From Halioxenophilus sp964342265 (GTDB taxonomy: Bacteria > Pseudomonadota > Gammaproteobacteria > Pseudomonadales > Cellvibrionaceae), in NCBI GenBank assembly GCA_964342265.1, contig CAYFFE010000053.1:1-25409 (forward strand): a stretch of DNA of 25,409 nt. The letters run 5' to 3'. Below, in pieces: positions 15,870-24,552 of this stretch (within the stretch, counting starts at the first letter, position 1; each line of letters starts with the position of its first letter). A model generated the notes under the pieces. That model had not been told where the DNA came from and searched no databases. It saw nothing but the letters and a program-made list of their open reading frames with translations. Both the position numbers and the translations under genes were made by a program.

Positions 15870-17318
15870 CTATTGGCTAATTAGCTCAAAAACTTGGTTG
15901 TTGTTGCCAGAAATACATTCCCACTGCATTAAATTAGCGCCGTCAGCTGTGGAAATTCCGTCGATATCTAAACAAAGATCGCTATTGCGGTTAATAATTC
16001 TCCAACGTCCAGTACCTGCGCTTTGGAAACGGAACTGTTGGTTGTAACCGCCCCAGTATTGCCACAACATGATATTAGCGCCGTTGTCTAACGAGAATGA
16101 ATTAACATCCAATCCTTTATTGGGCGCGTTAACCGGCGAGATACGATGCCAAATACCGTCGACGGAAGAAATATTCCAACGCTGACAATCGTTAGCAAGC
16201 CACGTCCACTGATGAACATTTGTGCCATCGGTGTTGCTACAATTAACGACATCTACGGCTTTGCCACTGTGAACCGGCACAAGACGATAAGTACCATTTA
16301 CTGTACCGTTGTTAGTACCGCCCCCGGATCCTGGCGGCGTACCCACCGAGGCACAACCAGATACTCGAATGCTGGAAGAATTGGTGCGCACTAACTGGCA
16401 ATTGGGATTACCGTTAGCTACAGAGCCCGCCAATACGTGAGTATTGCTGGCATCTTCAAGGAAAATACCTTGACTAGTTGTAGTATCGATATCGACGTGA
16501 TTAACCGTGGTACCGTTACTACCCGAGACACTGAAAAATCCACGACCGGAATTGCGCGAGTAAACACTCTGTACCGAAACATTGGGTCCGTTATTATTCG
16601 CCACGCGAAACGTTGCGTATCCGCCACCAAAGTTGTTGTAAAAACCAGTCACGTTGCCAACCGTACCGTTGCGTGAATCGTTCAATAACAAACCACTACC
16701 ACCACTGTTGGTTACAGTCACGTCACCAATACTAAAACCATCAACACTGTAGGTTTCGATGGCGTGCCCGGCAGAGCCGTTAATATTGATATTGCCGCGA
16801 ATGGTCAGGTTTTGTGCCGGACCTGTAGAGCCATCCACACGAATACCCAAACCCACTGGATTGTTATTATTTAAATCCATGGTGATGTCTTCCAGTACGA
16901 TATCCGAGCAACCCCTAAACCAAACACCGTATCGTGGATTACCTTCTACATGCAGATTGCGCACAGTTATATTACTGCGTCGATCACAATAGACCGGAAC
17001 AACCAATTCGCCACCGTTGGCCGTTACCTGATGGCCATGAAAATCCAATACCTGATTGGACCGTGGACGAATTGCATAAACATTGCCACCATCTGGGCCG
17101 CTGACACCTGAGTTGCGAATATTAACTGTGCCGGCACCCATATTGTTGATCGCCGCATTAATTGCATCGAAATAACGACTACCTAAATAAACAGTGTTGC
17201 CATCAACTCGCGCCAGGTATTGGCCATTACTTTGACGTGTGATTTCCGCATCGGCTACGGCATGGGCTTGCCAAACAAAAGCCATTACAGGCAGTAGAAC
17301 TTTTAAGAAATGTTTCAT
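15870..17318 (-). CDS. Secreted right-handed beta-helix protein with C-terminal CBM13
   Basis: The 482-residue product has a signal peptide (cut after AHA, residue 20), a parallel beta-helix (about 60-325) and a linker (GTPPGSGGGTNNGT). It ends in a ricin-type CBM13 (about 341-482). The beta-helix shows repeated NITVRNLHVEG, DIVLEDITMDL, NLTIRGNINI, GFSIGDVTVTNS turns. The region before it (about 41-70: NTVYLGSRYFDAINAAINNM) is the usual N-terminal cap of pectin lyase-fold enzymes. I cannot place it in a named glycoside hydrolase or polysaccharide lyase family, and no family catalytic motif is obvious. It lies between an arabinanase and a pectate lyase with gaps of about 190 bases on either side, so a role in pectin or rhamnogalacturonan breakdown is likely by context only. 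The CBM13 is clearly less like those of its two neighbours than they are to each other. Confidence 0.88.
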   Translation of the reverse strand: MKHFLKVLLPVMAFVWQAHAVADAEITRQSNGQYLARVDGNTVYLGSRYFDAINAAINNMGAGTVNIRNSGVSGPDGGNVYAIRPRSNQVLDFHGHQVTANGGELVVPVYCDRRSNITVRNLHVEGNPRYGVWFRGCSDIVLEDITMDLNNNNPVGLGIRVDGSTGPAQNLTIRGNININGSAGHAIETYSVDGFSIGDVTVTNSGGSGLLLNDSRNGTVGNVTGFYNNFGGGYATFRVANNNGPNVSVQSVYSRNSGRGFFSVSGSNGTTVNHVDIDTTTSQGIFLEDASNTHVLAGSVANGNPNCQLVRTNSSSIRVSGCASVGTPPGSGGGTNNGTVNGTYRLVPVHSGKAVDVVNCSNTDGTNVHQWTWLANDCQRWNISSVDGIWHRISPVNAPNKGLDVNSFSLDNGANIMLWQYWGGYNQQFRFQSAGTGRWRIINRNSDLCLDIDGISTADGANLMQWECISGNNNQVFELISQ

Positions 17319-17469
17319 GAGTGTCCTCTCATAAGTTTGTAGCCAGCTAACAGAATTTTTTATTATTTTTCAAACACTAACGAAGAAACTTAATAATTTT
17401 CTGTAGTGGCAATTGGGTATTTTTATGGTTTCTAAAAAATTAATACGAGTCACTTTTTAAAGTTATTAA

Positions 17470-17481
17470 GGGATGAGTTAA
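17470..17481 (+). promoter_or_regulatory. Shared motif GGGATGAGTTAA
   Basis: Twelve bases here are identical to the minus-strand reading of 15840-15851. Both copies lie just after a stop codon in this block and above the next gene. Function is unknown; a regulator site is one reading. Confidence 0.35.
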
Positions 17482-17506
17482 TTAGAGCTCCCTATACAGT
17501 GGTAAA

Positions 17507-18973
17507 TTACTGTACGTAGTCGATACGCCATAACTGCGGATCACCACCCCAAAAACCCCACTGACGAACATCGCCGCCATCTTGTGTGCTGAACTCAAAG
17601 ACATCGGCGGCTTTACCACTGTGTCGGGAAATAATGCCGTAGTAACCGTTGCCTTGATCGACAAATTTCCATTGTTGGTTGTCGCCACCAAAGAAGTCCC
17701 ACTGACGCAAGTCGGCACCGTCATCGGGGTTCCACTCGTATAAATCCAACGCTTTACCACTGTGCGCTGCGCGGATGGTGTAATAACCATCGCCGGCGGG
17801 TTGAATATCCCACTGCTGATTGAGACTACCATTGGCCGACCACTGCACCACATCAGCGCCGTTATCCTGGCTGCCACTGGCCACTTCCATTAATTTACCG
17901 GAATGACGCGCAGTGAAAGTCACACGCCCGGCAGGTAAGTTTGCAGCGGGTAGATTAATATCATTGAGAATGTAGTTGCGCGTAAAGGTTGGCCATCCGT
18001 TTACCACACCCAGTTGCAATAAATCCAAACGCGCGGGCCAGCCATCAAACGTGGTGCCGTCGTAATAATGAATGGAAGCTAAACGCTGGCCGCCGTGGTT
18101 ATAAAAACCAAAATGGCCCGGGCCGATGTAATTGCCTTCGGTACCCAAAACATTTGTACCGCCATAGTTCCAAAGATCAACGCCGTTGCGATCCAAGTAC
18201 GGGCCGGTTGGGCTAGTGGAACGACCGGTGACGATGTAGTAAGTACTGTTGCGTCCCGCGCAGCACTCACCCAGGTTAACAAACATGTAGTAGTAACCAT
18301 TTAGGTATTGAACCTGAGCGGCTTCGTATTCTTGCCAGTTGTAGTTATTACCTACCACTGGATGGCGAGTACTGTTTAATGGCTTACCGGTGTTTTGGTT
18401 AATTTCGCGCATAAAAATACCGGCGTAATGCGATCCGTAAACCATCCACACACGCCCCTGCTGGTCGCGGAACAAACCCGGGTCAATCGCGTTTACTGGC
18501 TGACCGCCAGAATAAGGTTCATTGGATGTGGAAACCACAACGCCCAAATCTTGCCAATTGGGATTGGCGATAGAATCCGTCACCATAACGCCAATTGCAG
18601 AATTTAAACCGTAGCGATCGGAAAACGCCGAATAATACAAGAAGTAACGGCCGTTCATTTCAATTAAATCCGGCGCCCAAAAATTACCATCGAAGCCAGG
18701 AGCCTCTGTGTAAGTCCAAGAAGGACGCGTATTCGGTGGAATGGGTGAAGGCGCTCGACTCCAATTAATTAAATCCGTTGAATAAAGCGCGTTGATGGGG
18801 GCATTTGAAGCACCTAGCCCTGTACCAAAGGTCCAGTAGGTATTCCCCTCTTTAACAATTGTGGAAGGATCGTGAATATCAGTCGTGCCATTGAGAGTAA
18901 TTGAATGCGCCGAGAAACTCATTGCAATAATCAAAAACCCTAAAATAAAACGAAGCTGCCCAAACGGTTTCAT
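17507..18973 (-). CDS. Secreted GH43 endo-arabinanase with C-terminal CBM13
   Basis: It likely cuts alpha-1,5-arabinan side chains of pectin outside the cell. The 488-residue product has a signal peptide (cut after AHS, residue 24), a five-bladed GH43 domain (about 30-335) and a ricin-type CBM13 (about 348-486). The catalytic base is D35 (DIHDPST), the pKa-tuning aspartate D164 (VNAIDPGLF), and the acid E217 (WQEYEAAQV). H287 (IGPGHFGFY) is the ion-binding histidine of the arabinanase group. WSRAPSP and NFWAPDL are typical of GH43 arabinanases rather than xylosidases, which supports the substrate call, although arabinofuranosidase cannot be excluded. It is the first of three same-strand secreted genes. 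The 560-base AT-rich gap above it probably holds the main promoter. Confidence 0.94.
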   Translation of the reverse strand: MKPFGQLRFILGFLIIAMSFSAHSITLNGTTDIHDPSTIVKEGNTYWTFGTGLGASNAPINALYSTDLINWSRAPSPIPPNTRPSWTYTEAPGFDGNFWAPDLIEMNGRYFLYYSAFSDRYGLNSAIGVMVTDSIANPNWQDLGVVVSTSNEPYSGGQPVNAIDPGLFRDQQGRVWMVYGSHYAGIFMREINQNTGKPLNSTRHPVVGNNYNWQEYEAAQVQYLNGYYYMFVNLGECCAGRNSTYYIVTGRSTSPTGPYLDRNGVDLWNYGGTNVLGTEGNYIGPGHFGFYNHGGQRLASIHYYDGTTFDGWPARLDLLQLGVVNGWPTFTRNYILNDINLPAANLPAGRVTFTARHSGKLMEVASGSQDNGADVVQWSANGSLNQQWDIQPAGDGYYTIRAAHSGKALDLYEWNPDDGADLRQWDFFGGDNQQWKFVDQGNGYYGIISRHSGKAADVFEFSTQDGGDVRQWGFWGGDPQLWRIDYVQ

Positions 18974-19536
18974 ATTTCGTTCCTAATTTTTATATGTGAA
19001 AATTTATTAATGGAAGTGGGGGCGATTCTAACTGAGTGAATAGTGTCTTTCTTGCATGGATCAGCAGTACCACATACAAAAGCTATTTTCATGCGTCATT
19101 TAAAACTTAAAGATTCGTAAAACCCCTGATTTTTAACGACTTTTATTTATACCACCACCATAAAACCTGTCAGTAATATGGGGATTCTTATAAAATAACT
19201 CGTCGCCTTTTATGCAGCTTGAATGTAATTATTTTGTAAAGATAGAGCGGGATTAATGTTTGACCACAAAAATAAAGGGTGCAAACAACTTTAATTAAAA
19301 TATATTTGCAAAATTAGTTCACAAAATTAAAAATTGTCCACCAACATGGATGCACAACACATTAAACAGAAAACCAGCATAAACGTAAAAATCGATAGAA
19401 CTGCTATTTATTAAGCAGACCTAACTGACCGCTAAAACCAAAAAGAAAACGTCAAGAATAGGAAAACAATAAAAAGAACGATCATGGGCGGAAATAACAG
19501 ACGAAAATAAAGCACAGAAAAAGAAAGGACAATCAA
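18974..19536. other. AT-rich gap upstream of the arabinanase gene
   Basis: No open frame of note on either strand in 560 bases. It is strongly AT-rich, unlike the neighbouring genes, and has long A-runs near 19435-19530. It should contain the arabinanase promoter and the 3' end of the methyltransferase transcript. I find no clear terminator hairpin or tRNA-like structure. Confidence 0.45.
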
Positions 19537-20469
19537 TCAAAGTTTAGAATAATTATAGCAATACAGCTTTAGAGCTTTACTTTCGTTAATATCGGTAAAA
19601 TCCTTGTGCATCGGCAATTTTTCGCACAATTCTGCAGCGGGTAAATTGGTATTAAACAGCGAGGGAATAAAATTACCATCCAACTCCGGGGCATTTAAAC
19701 AAGTCAATATTCGACAATTGTCGGCCGCCAACTCCGGAATTCTCTTTATCAATTTGGCATAATCTCGCTTGGCAATAAAACTGCCTTTCTGATAAGAAGG
19801 CGGATCAAAAATTATTACATCGAAAGGTCCTTTTTTGCGAATCCGGCCCCAGGATTTAAGAATATTTTCGCACAGATAGGTAACGGGAGTATTAGCTAGA
19901 TCATTTATTTTATGGTTATCCCGACCGCGGTTTAATGCGCGACTACTCATATCCACATTAACAATAGAGTCTGCTCCTGCCTGGGCTGCGACCACCGACA
20001 AAGCACACGTGTACGCAAACAAATTTAGTACTCGAGCGCCGCGAGCATTCTGCTCCAACCAAACTCGCCCCGCCTCCATATCCAGAAAAAACCCAACATT
20101 TTGCTGATGTCCAAATTCGATTGAAAATTTAAGGCTATGCCAAACTGCGTAATGAGGGGGCTGTAATTCACCACAAACAACCATTGATGGACTGTCTGGG
20201 AGGTAGCGTTGCTGCACGACTACCGTTTCAATTCTTCCCTTAGACCGGTTGAAAATATCTGTGAGTATCGACAATAAATTTAGGTGGGAAGATTCCGAAT
20301 AAAGACTTATAAAAAGGACAGGATCAAACCAGTCAATGTTAATATCCTCTAATCCTGCATGCAATTTACCGCGACCGTGAAGAATTCGTCGACTATCGGT
20401 TGTTTTGGGCAAGCTCTCTTGTATTTCGGCCAGATGGTTTTCCAAAACCTGCCCTAAATAATCAGTCAT
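19537..20469 (-). CDS. SAM-dependent methyltransferase, RlmI/RlmK-like
   Basis: The 310-residue product resembles the 23S rRNA cytosine/guanine methyltransferases RlmI and RlmK. HQQNVGFFLDM (121-131) is the substrate-side motif before the Rossmann fold. VLNLFAYTCALSVVAAQAGA (147-166) is SAM motif I, NVDMSS (171-176) is the acidic end of strand 2, and FDPPSYQKGSF (221-231) is motif IV. An N-terminal PUA domain, present in RlmI, is missing; the N terminus (1-110) looks like a shorter RNA-binding part. Target base and RNA are not known from sequence. The ATG overlaps the end of pdxB by 8 bases (ATGACTGA), so it is translationally coupled to it. Confidence 0.87.
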   Translation of the reverse strand: MTDYLGQVLENHLAEIQESLPKTTDSRRILHGRGKLHAGLEDINIDWFDPVLFISLYSESSHLNLLSILTDIFNRSKGRIETVVVQQRYLPDSPSMVVCGELQPPHYAVWHSLKFSIEFGHQQNVGFFLDMEAGRVWLEQNARGARVLNLFAYTCALSVVAAQAGADSIVNVDMSSRALNRGRDNHKINDLANTPVTYLCENILKSWGRIRKKGPFDVIIFDPPSYQKGSFIAKRDYAKLIKRIPELAADNCRILTCLNAPELDGNFIPSLFNTNLPAAELCEKLPMHKDFTDINESKALKLYCYNYSKL

Positions 20470-21604
20470 TGATGGTGTTCCCGTGTAGAGCTTTTTGAAA
20501 CCCCAACGTTAGTAATGTTTTCTTTAGGTTCCCCGATAACGATGGCGGAATTTGAAAATTTGTAAACTCCCGACGTACCGGGTAATTTTTTCGCAATAAA
20601 TCAAATTCCACACCGGGTTGATCACTACTGGCCATTACAGCTCTAAGGTTTTTATCGTCAGCTTGTATGTCGTACGCTTGACGGAGATACTTGTTGATGT
20701 CTTCGGGACTACGCTGACCGCTCCACTTTAGTACAGCTTGTTCTGTTTCAGGCATAACTTGGCCCAATGTAGCGCTTGCCTCGACTCCCAATGACTGACA
20801 CAACCATTGATAGATCATCTCTGTGCCTTTTACTTTGCCATCGTAGCTATAGCCAGCAATGTGAGGTGTGGCCAAGGCGGCTTTATCGAGTAATTGCAAG
20901 TTGATTGCAGGCTCATGCTCCCACACGTCCAAAACAGCTTTAAAATTAGGGTTTTGATCCAGGTGCGCTAACAATTGGGAGTTATCAACAACTCCACCCC
21001 GCCCCGCATTAATTAAAATGGCGTTGTTAGGCATTTGCTCTAAACGCTCGCCATTAATCATATGATGCGTAGACCAGGGGCCTGTGAGAGTGAGTGGTGT
21101 ATGCAAGCAGATAACATCTGCTTGGAGAGCTTGCGTTAAGTCAACTAAGTCTGGACATTGCCGGGTTGTTAACGCTGGATCGACAACATCACAGCGCAGT
21201 TCTAGCGCACGCAATTGATTGTACAACCGACTGCCCACATTACCGCAACCAATTACAGCGAAACGCTTTTCTCTCCAATCCACCGACAGCGCTGCCAAGG
21301 CGGCAAAAACATATTCCACAACAGAGTTGGCATTGCAGCCCGGGGCGTTAGCCCAGGCGATACGATTACGGTTAAGGAATTCTACATCGAGATGATCGGT
21401 ACCGATGGTACAACTGCCCACAAATTTAATTGAGGAATCTTCCAAAAGCGACGAATTAACTGGTGTTACAGAACGCACAATTAATACATCCGCATTACTG
21501 ATTTCAGCAGCCGATAAATTACGACCAGGTACCAGCTCTAGCTCGCCCAGAGTTCCAAAAAACTCTTGAGCTAAAGGTATATTCTCGTCAGCGACTATTT
21601 TCAC
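20462..21604 (-). CDS. pdxB: Erythronate-4-phosphate dehydrogenase PdxB
   Basis: It oxidises 4-phosphoerythronate in the DXP-dependent pyridoxal phosphate pathway. The 380 residues start MKIVADENIPLAQEFFG, typical of PdxB. The NAD-binding loop is GCGNVG (119-124). The catalytic residues of the D-2-hydroxyacid dehydrogenase family are R202 (INAGRGGVVDN), E231 (DVWEHEPAI) and H248 (ATPHIAGYSYDGK). The C-terminal dimerisation domain follows (about 285-380). The gene starts 24 bases after the xni stop and overlaps the methyltransferase gene. PLP made by this pathway serves AlaA and many other enzymes. Confidence 0.97.
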   Translation of the reverse strand: MKIVADENIPLAQEFFGTLGELELVPGRNLSAAEISNADVLIVRSVTPVNSSLLEDSSIKFVGSCTIGTDHLDVEFLNRNRIAWANAPGCNANSVVEYVFAALAALSVDWREKRFAVIGCGNVGSRLYNQLRALELRCDVVDPALTTRQCPDLVDLTQALQADVICLHTPLTLTGPWSTHHMINGERLEQMPNNAILINAGRGGVVDNSQLLAHLDQNPNFKAVLDVWEHEPAINLQLLDKAALATPHIAGYSYDGKVKGTEMIYQWLCQSLGVEASATLGQVMPETEQAVLKWSGQRSPEDINKYLRQAYDIQADDKNLRAVMASSDQPGVEFDLLRKNYPVRREFTNFQIPPSLSGNLKKTLLTLGFQKALHGNTIND

Positions 21605-21628
21605 AACAACTAGTTTCCTGCGTATTTA

Positions 21629-22543
21629 TCAAGGCTTGGATTGAAGCAATAATAGGTTTTGTGCCCGCTTATATATTTGATTCAACCCAAACTCATCACA
21701 AAAATGCTTTAGTTTAAGCCAATTAATGGGTTTTAAATCGATACAAGCGGGAAAACCTGGCAAGTCGATATCGTCAACTACAGTCGCCAAGCTTTTTGCC
21801 AAGGCAATTTGCTCTAAATGTTCTATTAACTTAGGTTTAAGCGTTTTTGCGCCTCTAAATCCCAGTGCTTGGATGTTGTCGATTTCCTTAAAAATACCTT
21901 TGAGCGACCCAAACGACGCCAGCAAACGCACAGCGGTTTTCGGGCCGATACCCGGAACACCTGGAATATTATCGATGCTATCACCTACTAATGCTAGGTA
22001 ATCGGTCAATTGCTTAGGGTGAACACCAAACTTTTGAAAAAATTCATCACTGTATATTTTTTCTCGATCAGAGAAATTCCACAAATAATCACGCTTGCGC
22101 GTGAGCAATTGCCCCAAATCTTTATCGCGAGTAACAATTGCGATAGCTCTTCGATTTAACGTTTTATTGCGTTTAATTTGGTAAGCGGCCGAGGCAATTA
22201 AATCGTCGGCTTCGTAAGTACTGCTGACCAAACAGGATACGCCGAGTAATTCAGCCATTTTTTGGCAGGAATGAAGTTGAAAAGCCAAGTTTTCATCCGG
22301 CAGTGCCCGATTCGCTTTATATTGCGGATAAATTTGATTGCGAAAACACTGCCCCAAGCTTTCATCGTAACAAGTTACGATGCGCGAACTGTTGGATTCA
22401 ACCATTAGATTTAGCAAGAATTGTCCATATCCGTACACAGCATTAACGCTCTCGCCATTGCTAGAATGCCAATTATCGGGTAGCGCAAAATATGAACGAA
22501 AAATATAAATGCTGGCATCCACCAGACAAATATCACCAGCCAT
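21629..22543 (-). CDS. xni: 5'-3' exonuclease/flap endonuclease, Xni-like
   Basis: The 304-residue product is a stand-alone 5' nuclease of the DNA polymerase I N-domain family. The acidic residues of the two-metal centre are D9 (LVDAS), D60 (CYDES), E111/D113/D114 (YEADDL), D140/D142 (TRDKDL) and D188/D191 (VGDSIDN). The helix-hairpin-helix GVPGIGPKTA (195-204) binds DNA. E. coli Xni is about 250 residues and lacks several of these acids; here the full set is present, so nuclease activity is expected to be like that of the Pol I domain. The start codon overlaps the epmC stop by one base (TAATG). The name Xni is by closest architecture, and a fusion-free Pol I-like exonuclease is equivalent. 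Confidence 0.92.
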   Translation of the reverse strand: MAGDICLVDASIYIFRSYFALPDNWHSSNGESVNAVYGYGQFLLNLMVESNSSRIVTCYDESLGQCFRNQIYPQYKANRALPDENLAFQLHSCQKMAELLGVSCLVSSTYEADDLIASAAYQIKRNKTLNRRAIAIVTRDKDLGQLLTRKRDYLWNFSDREKIYSDEFFQKFGVHPKQLTDYLALVGDSIDNIPGVPGIGPKTAVRLLASFGSLKGIFKEIDNIQALGFRGAKTLKPKLIEHLEQIALAKSLATVVDDIDLPGFPACIDLKPINWLKLKHFCDEFGLNQIYKRAQNLLLLQSKP

Positions 22544-23106
22544 TAATCGAGCACACTCAATTGATACAACTCAGCTCGTTGAAAGTCGCCGCCATAATAA
22601 TTAGCTAGGGCCTCGGCAAACGTTTGCGCGCGCTTGGGTAAGCCCTCTGTGGCGTATTGGCCCGCTTGTTTAACTATGGCCTTTTTAAAGTTGTCGCTAG
22701 GCCCCAAACCCTGACTTAGGTTATCGGCACTGACGCGAAACCGGATACCACAGGCATTGCTAAACAACCATTCCATCGCTTGGGGCTTTACCTCCACTTG
22801 CTCGAACAGCACTTGTTGCTCGGGAGTTCTCCCATCGGGGTTGTACCAGTAGCCAAAATCTTCCAATTGTCGTCGAGCCTTACCCGCCACACACCAATGA
22901 GCCACCTCGTGCAAAGCGCTAGAAAAAAAATCGCGGGTGTACACGATTTTGGCTAATGTGCCGCGCTGAAAAGGTTGATAAATGGGCTCTTCACCTCCAC
23001 CTACTAAGCGAGTGTTCTCGCAGGCCATAAAGCATTGATTGAAAACCGCTTCCAAATCGGTGGCCCGACGAGCAACGGCAGACGCTTTATCGATGGTATC
23101 GATCAT
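22543..23106 (-). CDS. epmC: Elongation factor P hydroxylase EpmC
   Basis: It hydroxylates the modified lysine of elongation factor P after EpmA and EpmB have added beta-lysine. The 187-residue product matches E. coli YfcM in length and motifs. HEVAH (H66, E67, H70) gives two metal-binding histidines. An acidic pair is at 102-105 (FEQVEVKPQA, typical of the family), and the ending LANYYGGDFQRAELYQLSVLD fits. The gene is the first of a four-gene minus-strand run. No EpmA or EpmB gene is in this window. The ATG at 23106 follows 88 bases after the gamma-glutamylcyclotransferase-like gene. Confidence 0.94.
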   Translation of the reverse strand: MIDTIDKASAVARRATDLEAVFNQCFMACENTRLVGGGEEPIYQPFQRGTLAKIVYTRDFFSSALHEVAHWCVAGKARRQLEDFGYWYNPDGRTPEQQVLFEQVEVKPQAMEWLFSNACGIRFRVSADNLSQGLGPSDNFKKAIVKQAGQYATEGLPKRAQTFAEALANYYGGDFQRAELYQLSVLD

Positions 23107-23194
23107 AATTTGAACTACTGGTGAGTTTTATCTGAGTGTGCTGATTACGGGCGCATTTTACAGTTGCATTGGATAACTTGGCGTATTGAATGAC

Positions 23195-23674
23195 TCAAAG
23201 GTGGAGCGGCCTGTCCTGCGGGTCGTGATCGATGCAGTCAAACGATTGTAGCCACGCAAAATACTCACTAGACAGGTAGGCCGAACCCGCCAAAAGATGG
23301 TTCATATACCAGCGCTCGGGCTTGAGGTTTTCATCAATTACCGCTCGATTGGCGATATAGACCCACGCCACTTGGCGGGTATGCTGGGTTTGAATCCAGA
23401 GCTTCTCGCGGCTGTAGTTACGCGGAGTCGATTCAAACACATCGAGCTTTCGAATCTCTGCCGGGTGGCTCAAGCGATACAAGAGGCCCTGCACGTGCCG
23501 CCCGGGGGCAAAATTAACATTGGCATGGCCACTGCCAGGATTAGCGGCACGTTTGTTGAATCGGATAATTGAATGTTGCAATTGGCCGCTCTCAACGGAG
23601 CTAAACCCGACATCGCGCGCGGTCATACGATCCGCATTCATGTTGGAGCCGTAGGCAAAGTAGTAGGAAGTCAC
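23195..23674 (-). CDS. Gamma-glutamylcyclotransferase-fold protein
   Basis: The 159-residue product has the GGCT fold signature YGSNM (8-12) and the catalytic glutamate E81 in LDVFESTPRNYSR. The middle strand GHANVNFAPGRHVQGLLYRL and the tail RWYMNHLLAGSAYL fit the family, whose members release 5-oxoproline from gamma-glutamyl dipeptides or related adducts. The substrate is not set by sequence. The start at 23674 is GTG, as MTSYYFAYGS is the expected N terminus and no ATG lies nearby upstream. It is divergent from the gene at 23854 over 179 bases. Confidence 0.88.
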   Translation of the reverse strand: MTSYYFAYGSNMNADRMTARDVGFSSVESGQLQHSIIRFNKRAANPGSGHANVNFAPGRHVQGLLYRLSHPAEIRKLDVFESTPRNYSREKLWIQTQHTRQVAWVYIANRAVIDENLKPERWYMNHLLAGSAYLSSEYFAWLQSFDCIDHDPQDRPLHL

Positions 23675-23853
23675 GGGAGTTAAAACGGGCCTTATGTGGT
23701 CTTACTGACAAATATTAGCTTTTTGGTGTACTTTTTTTACGTCAAATTGTTGTGCTTTTGGTAAACACCATATACCTTATGTAGTGGTGGTGCCTAAAAA
23801 TCCATCCCTGCCCAACGTACCCTGGTACTCGGGTTTCTGCATGGAGGTATATT

Positions 23854-24552
23854 ATGAACACCTCGAAAACTGGCCGCAACACGGACAATGTGGTCGATAT
23901 CTTTAGCGGGAAATCACTCTCGCAACTGCACGACAACCGATTCATTCGGCTCGCACCTGAGCTTGATGGATTAGAAATCCTTTACTCCAACGATACCAGC
24001 GGTGACGTCCTCTACAGCTTACAAATCCTCGCCTGGGGCCTTAGAGCCAACGGTGATGTAGTAGCTTTGGTACCCTGGTTAAACGATATCGTACCCTGCA
24101 CTGAAATCTGTGATCCACTCAATGGATCATGGGAAGGCTATTACGATCCCGGCATCGACGAGGTTTTTTACGAAGCCCCCATTCACAAAGTGGTTGAACT
24201 AGAAACCGCAGCGGAATACTACGAATTGGATTGCGAAGAACCTGAGACCGTTTTACAGGAGATTCCCGACACGATTGGTACCCACGCTGTGCTCTCGGAC
24301 AACGGCTTTCAGAGCTTGACCCTAACCCAAGTGATCAGTTGGCAATTGCTACAGGATGGCACCATATTAGCGATGCTGGCAAACGAGGATAAGGTCGAAA
24401 GCACCCCTATATTACCCGGCGACGATTGTCTCTACGCTGCCCAAAGCAATGAGAGTTTTCGCTACTTTTTTCAACATCAAATCGCCAACAAGATAAAGGC
24501 GCAAGACCCTGAGGCAATGGCGGCGATCTCGCTACTTGTTGATCAGAGTTAA
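23854..24552 (+). CDS. Conserved unknown protein, 232 residues
   Basis: I recognise the pattern as a protein seen in Pseudomonas and relatives, but no function is known to me. It is acidic and soluble. The N-terminal part (about 40-100) carries the phrases VLYSLQILAWGLRANGDVVALVPWL and PLNGSWEGYYDPG. The middle part (about 140-205) repeats the same scheme: QVISWQLLQDGTILAML. The two halves could be a duplicated domain. A very good ribosome binding site (GGAGG) lies before the ATG, and an intrinsic terminator follows at 24616-24648, so it is a single-gene unit. Cysteines C82, C86, C180 are scattered and do not form a metal motif I recognise. Confidence 0.85.
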   Translation: MNTSKTGRNTDNVVDIFSGKSLSQLHDNRFIRLAPELDGLEILYSNDTSGDVLYSLQILAWGLRANGDVVALVPWLNDIVPCTEICDPLNGSWEGYYDPGIDEVFYEAPIHKVVELETAAEYYELDCEEPETVLQEIPDTIGTHAVLSDNGFQSLTLTQVISWQLLQDGTILAMLANEDKVESTPILPGDDCLYAAQSNESFRYFFQHQIANKIKAQDPEAMAAISLLVDQS

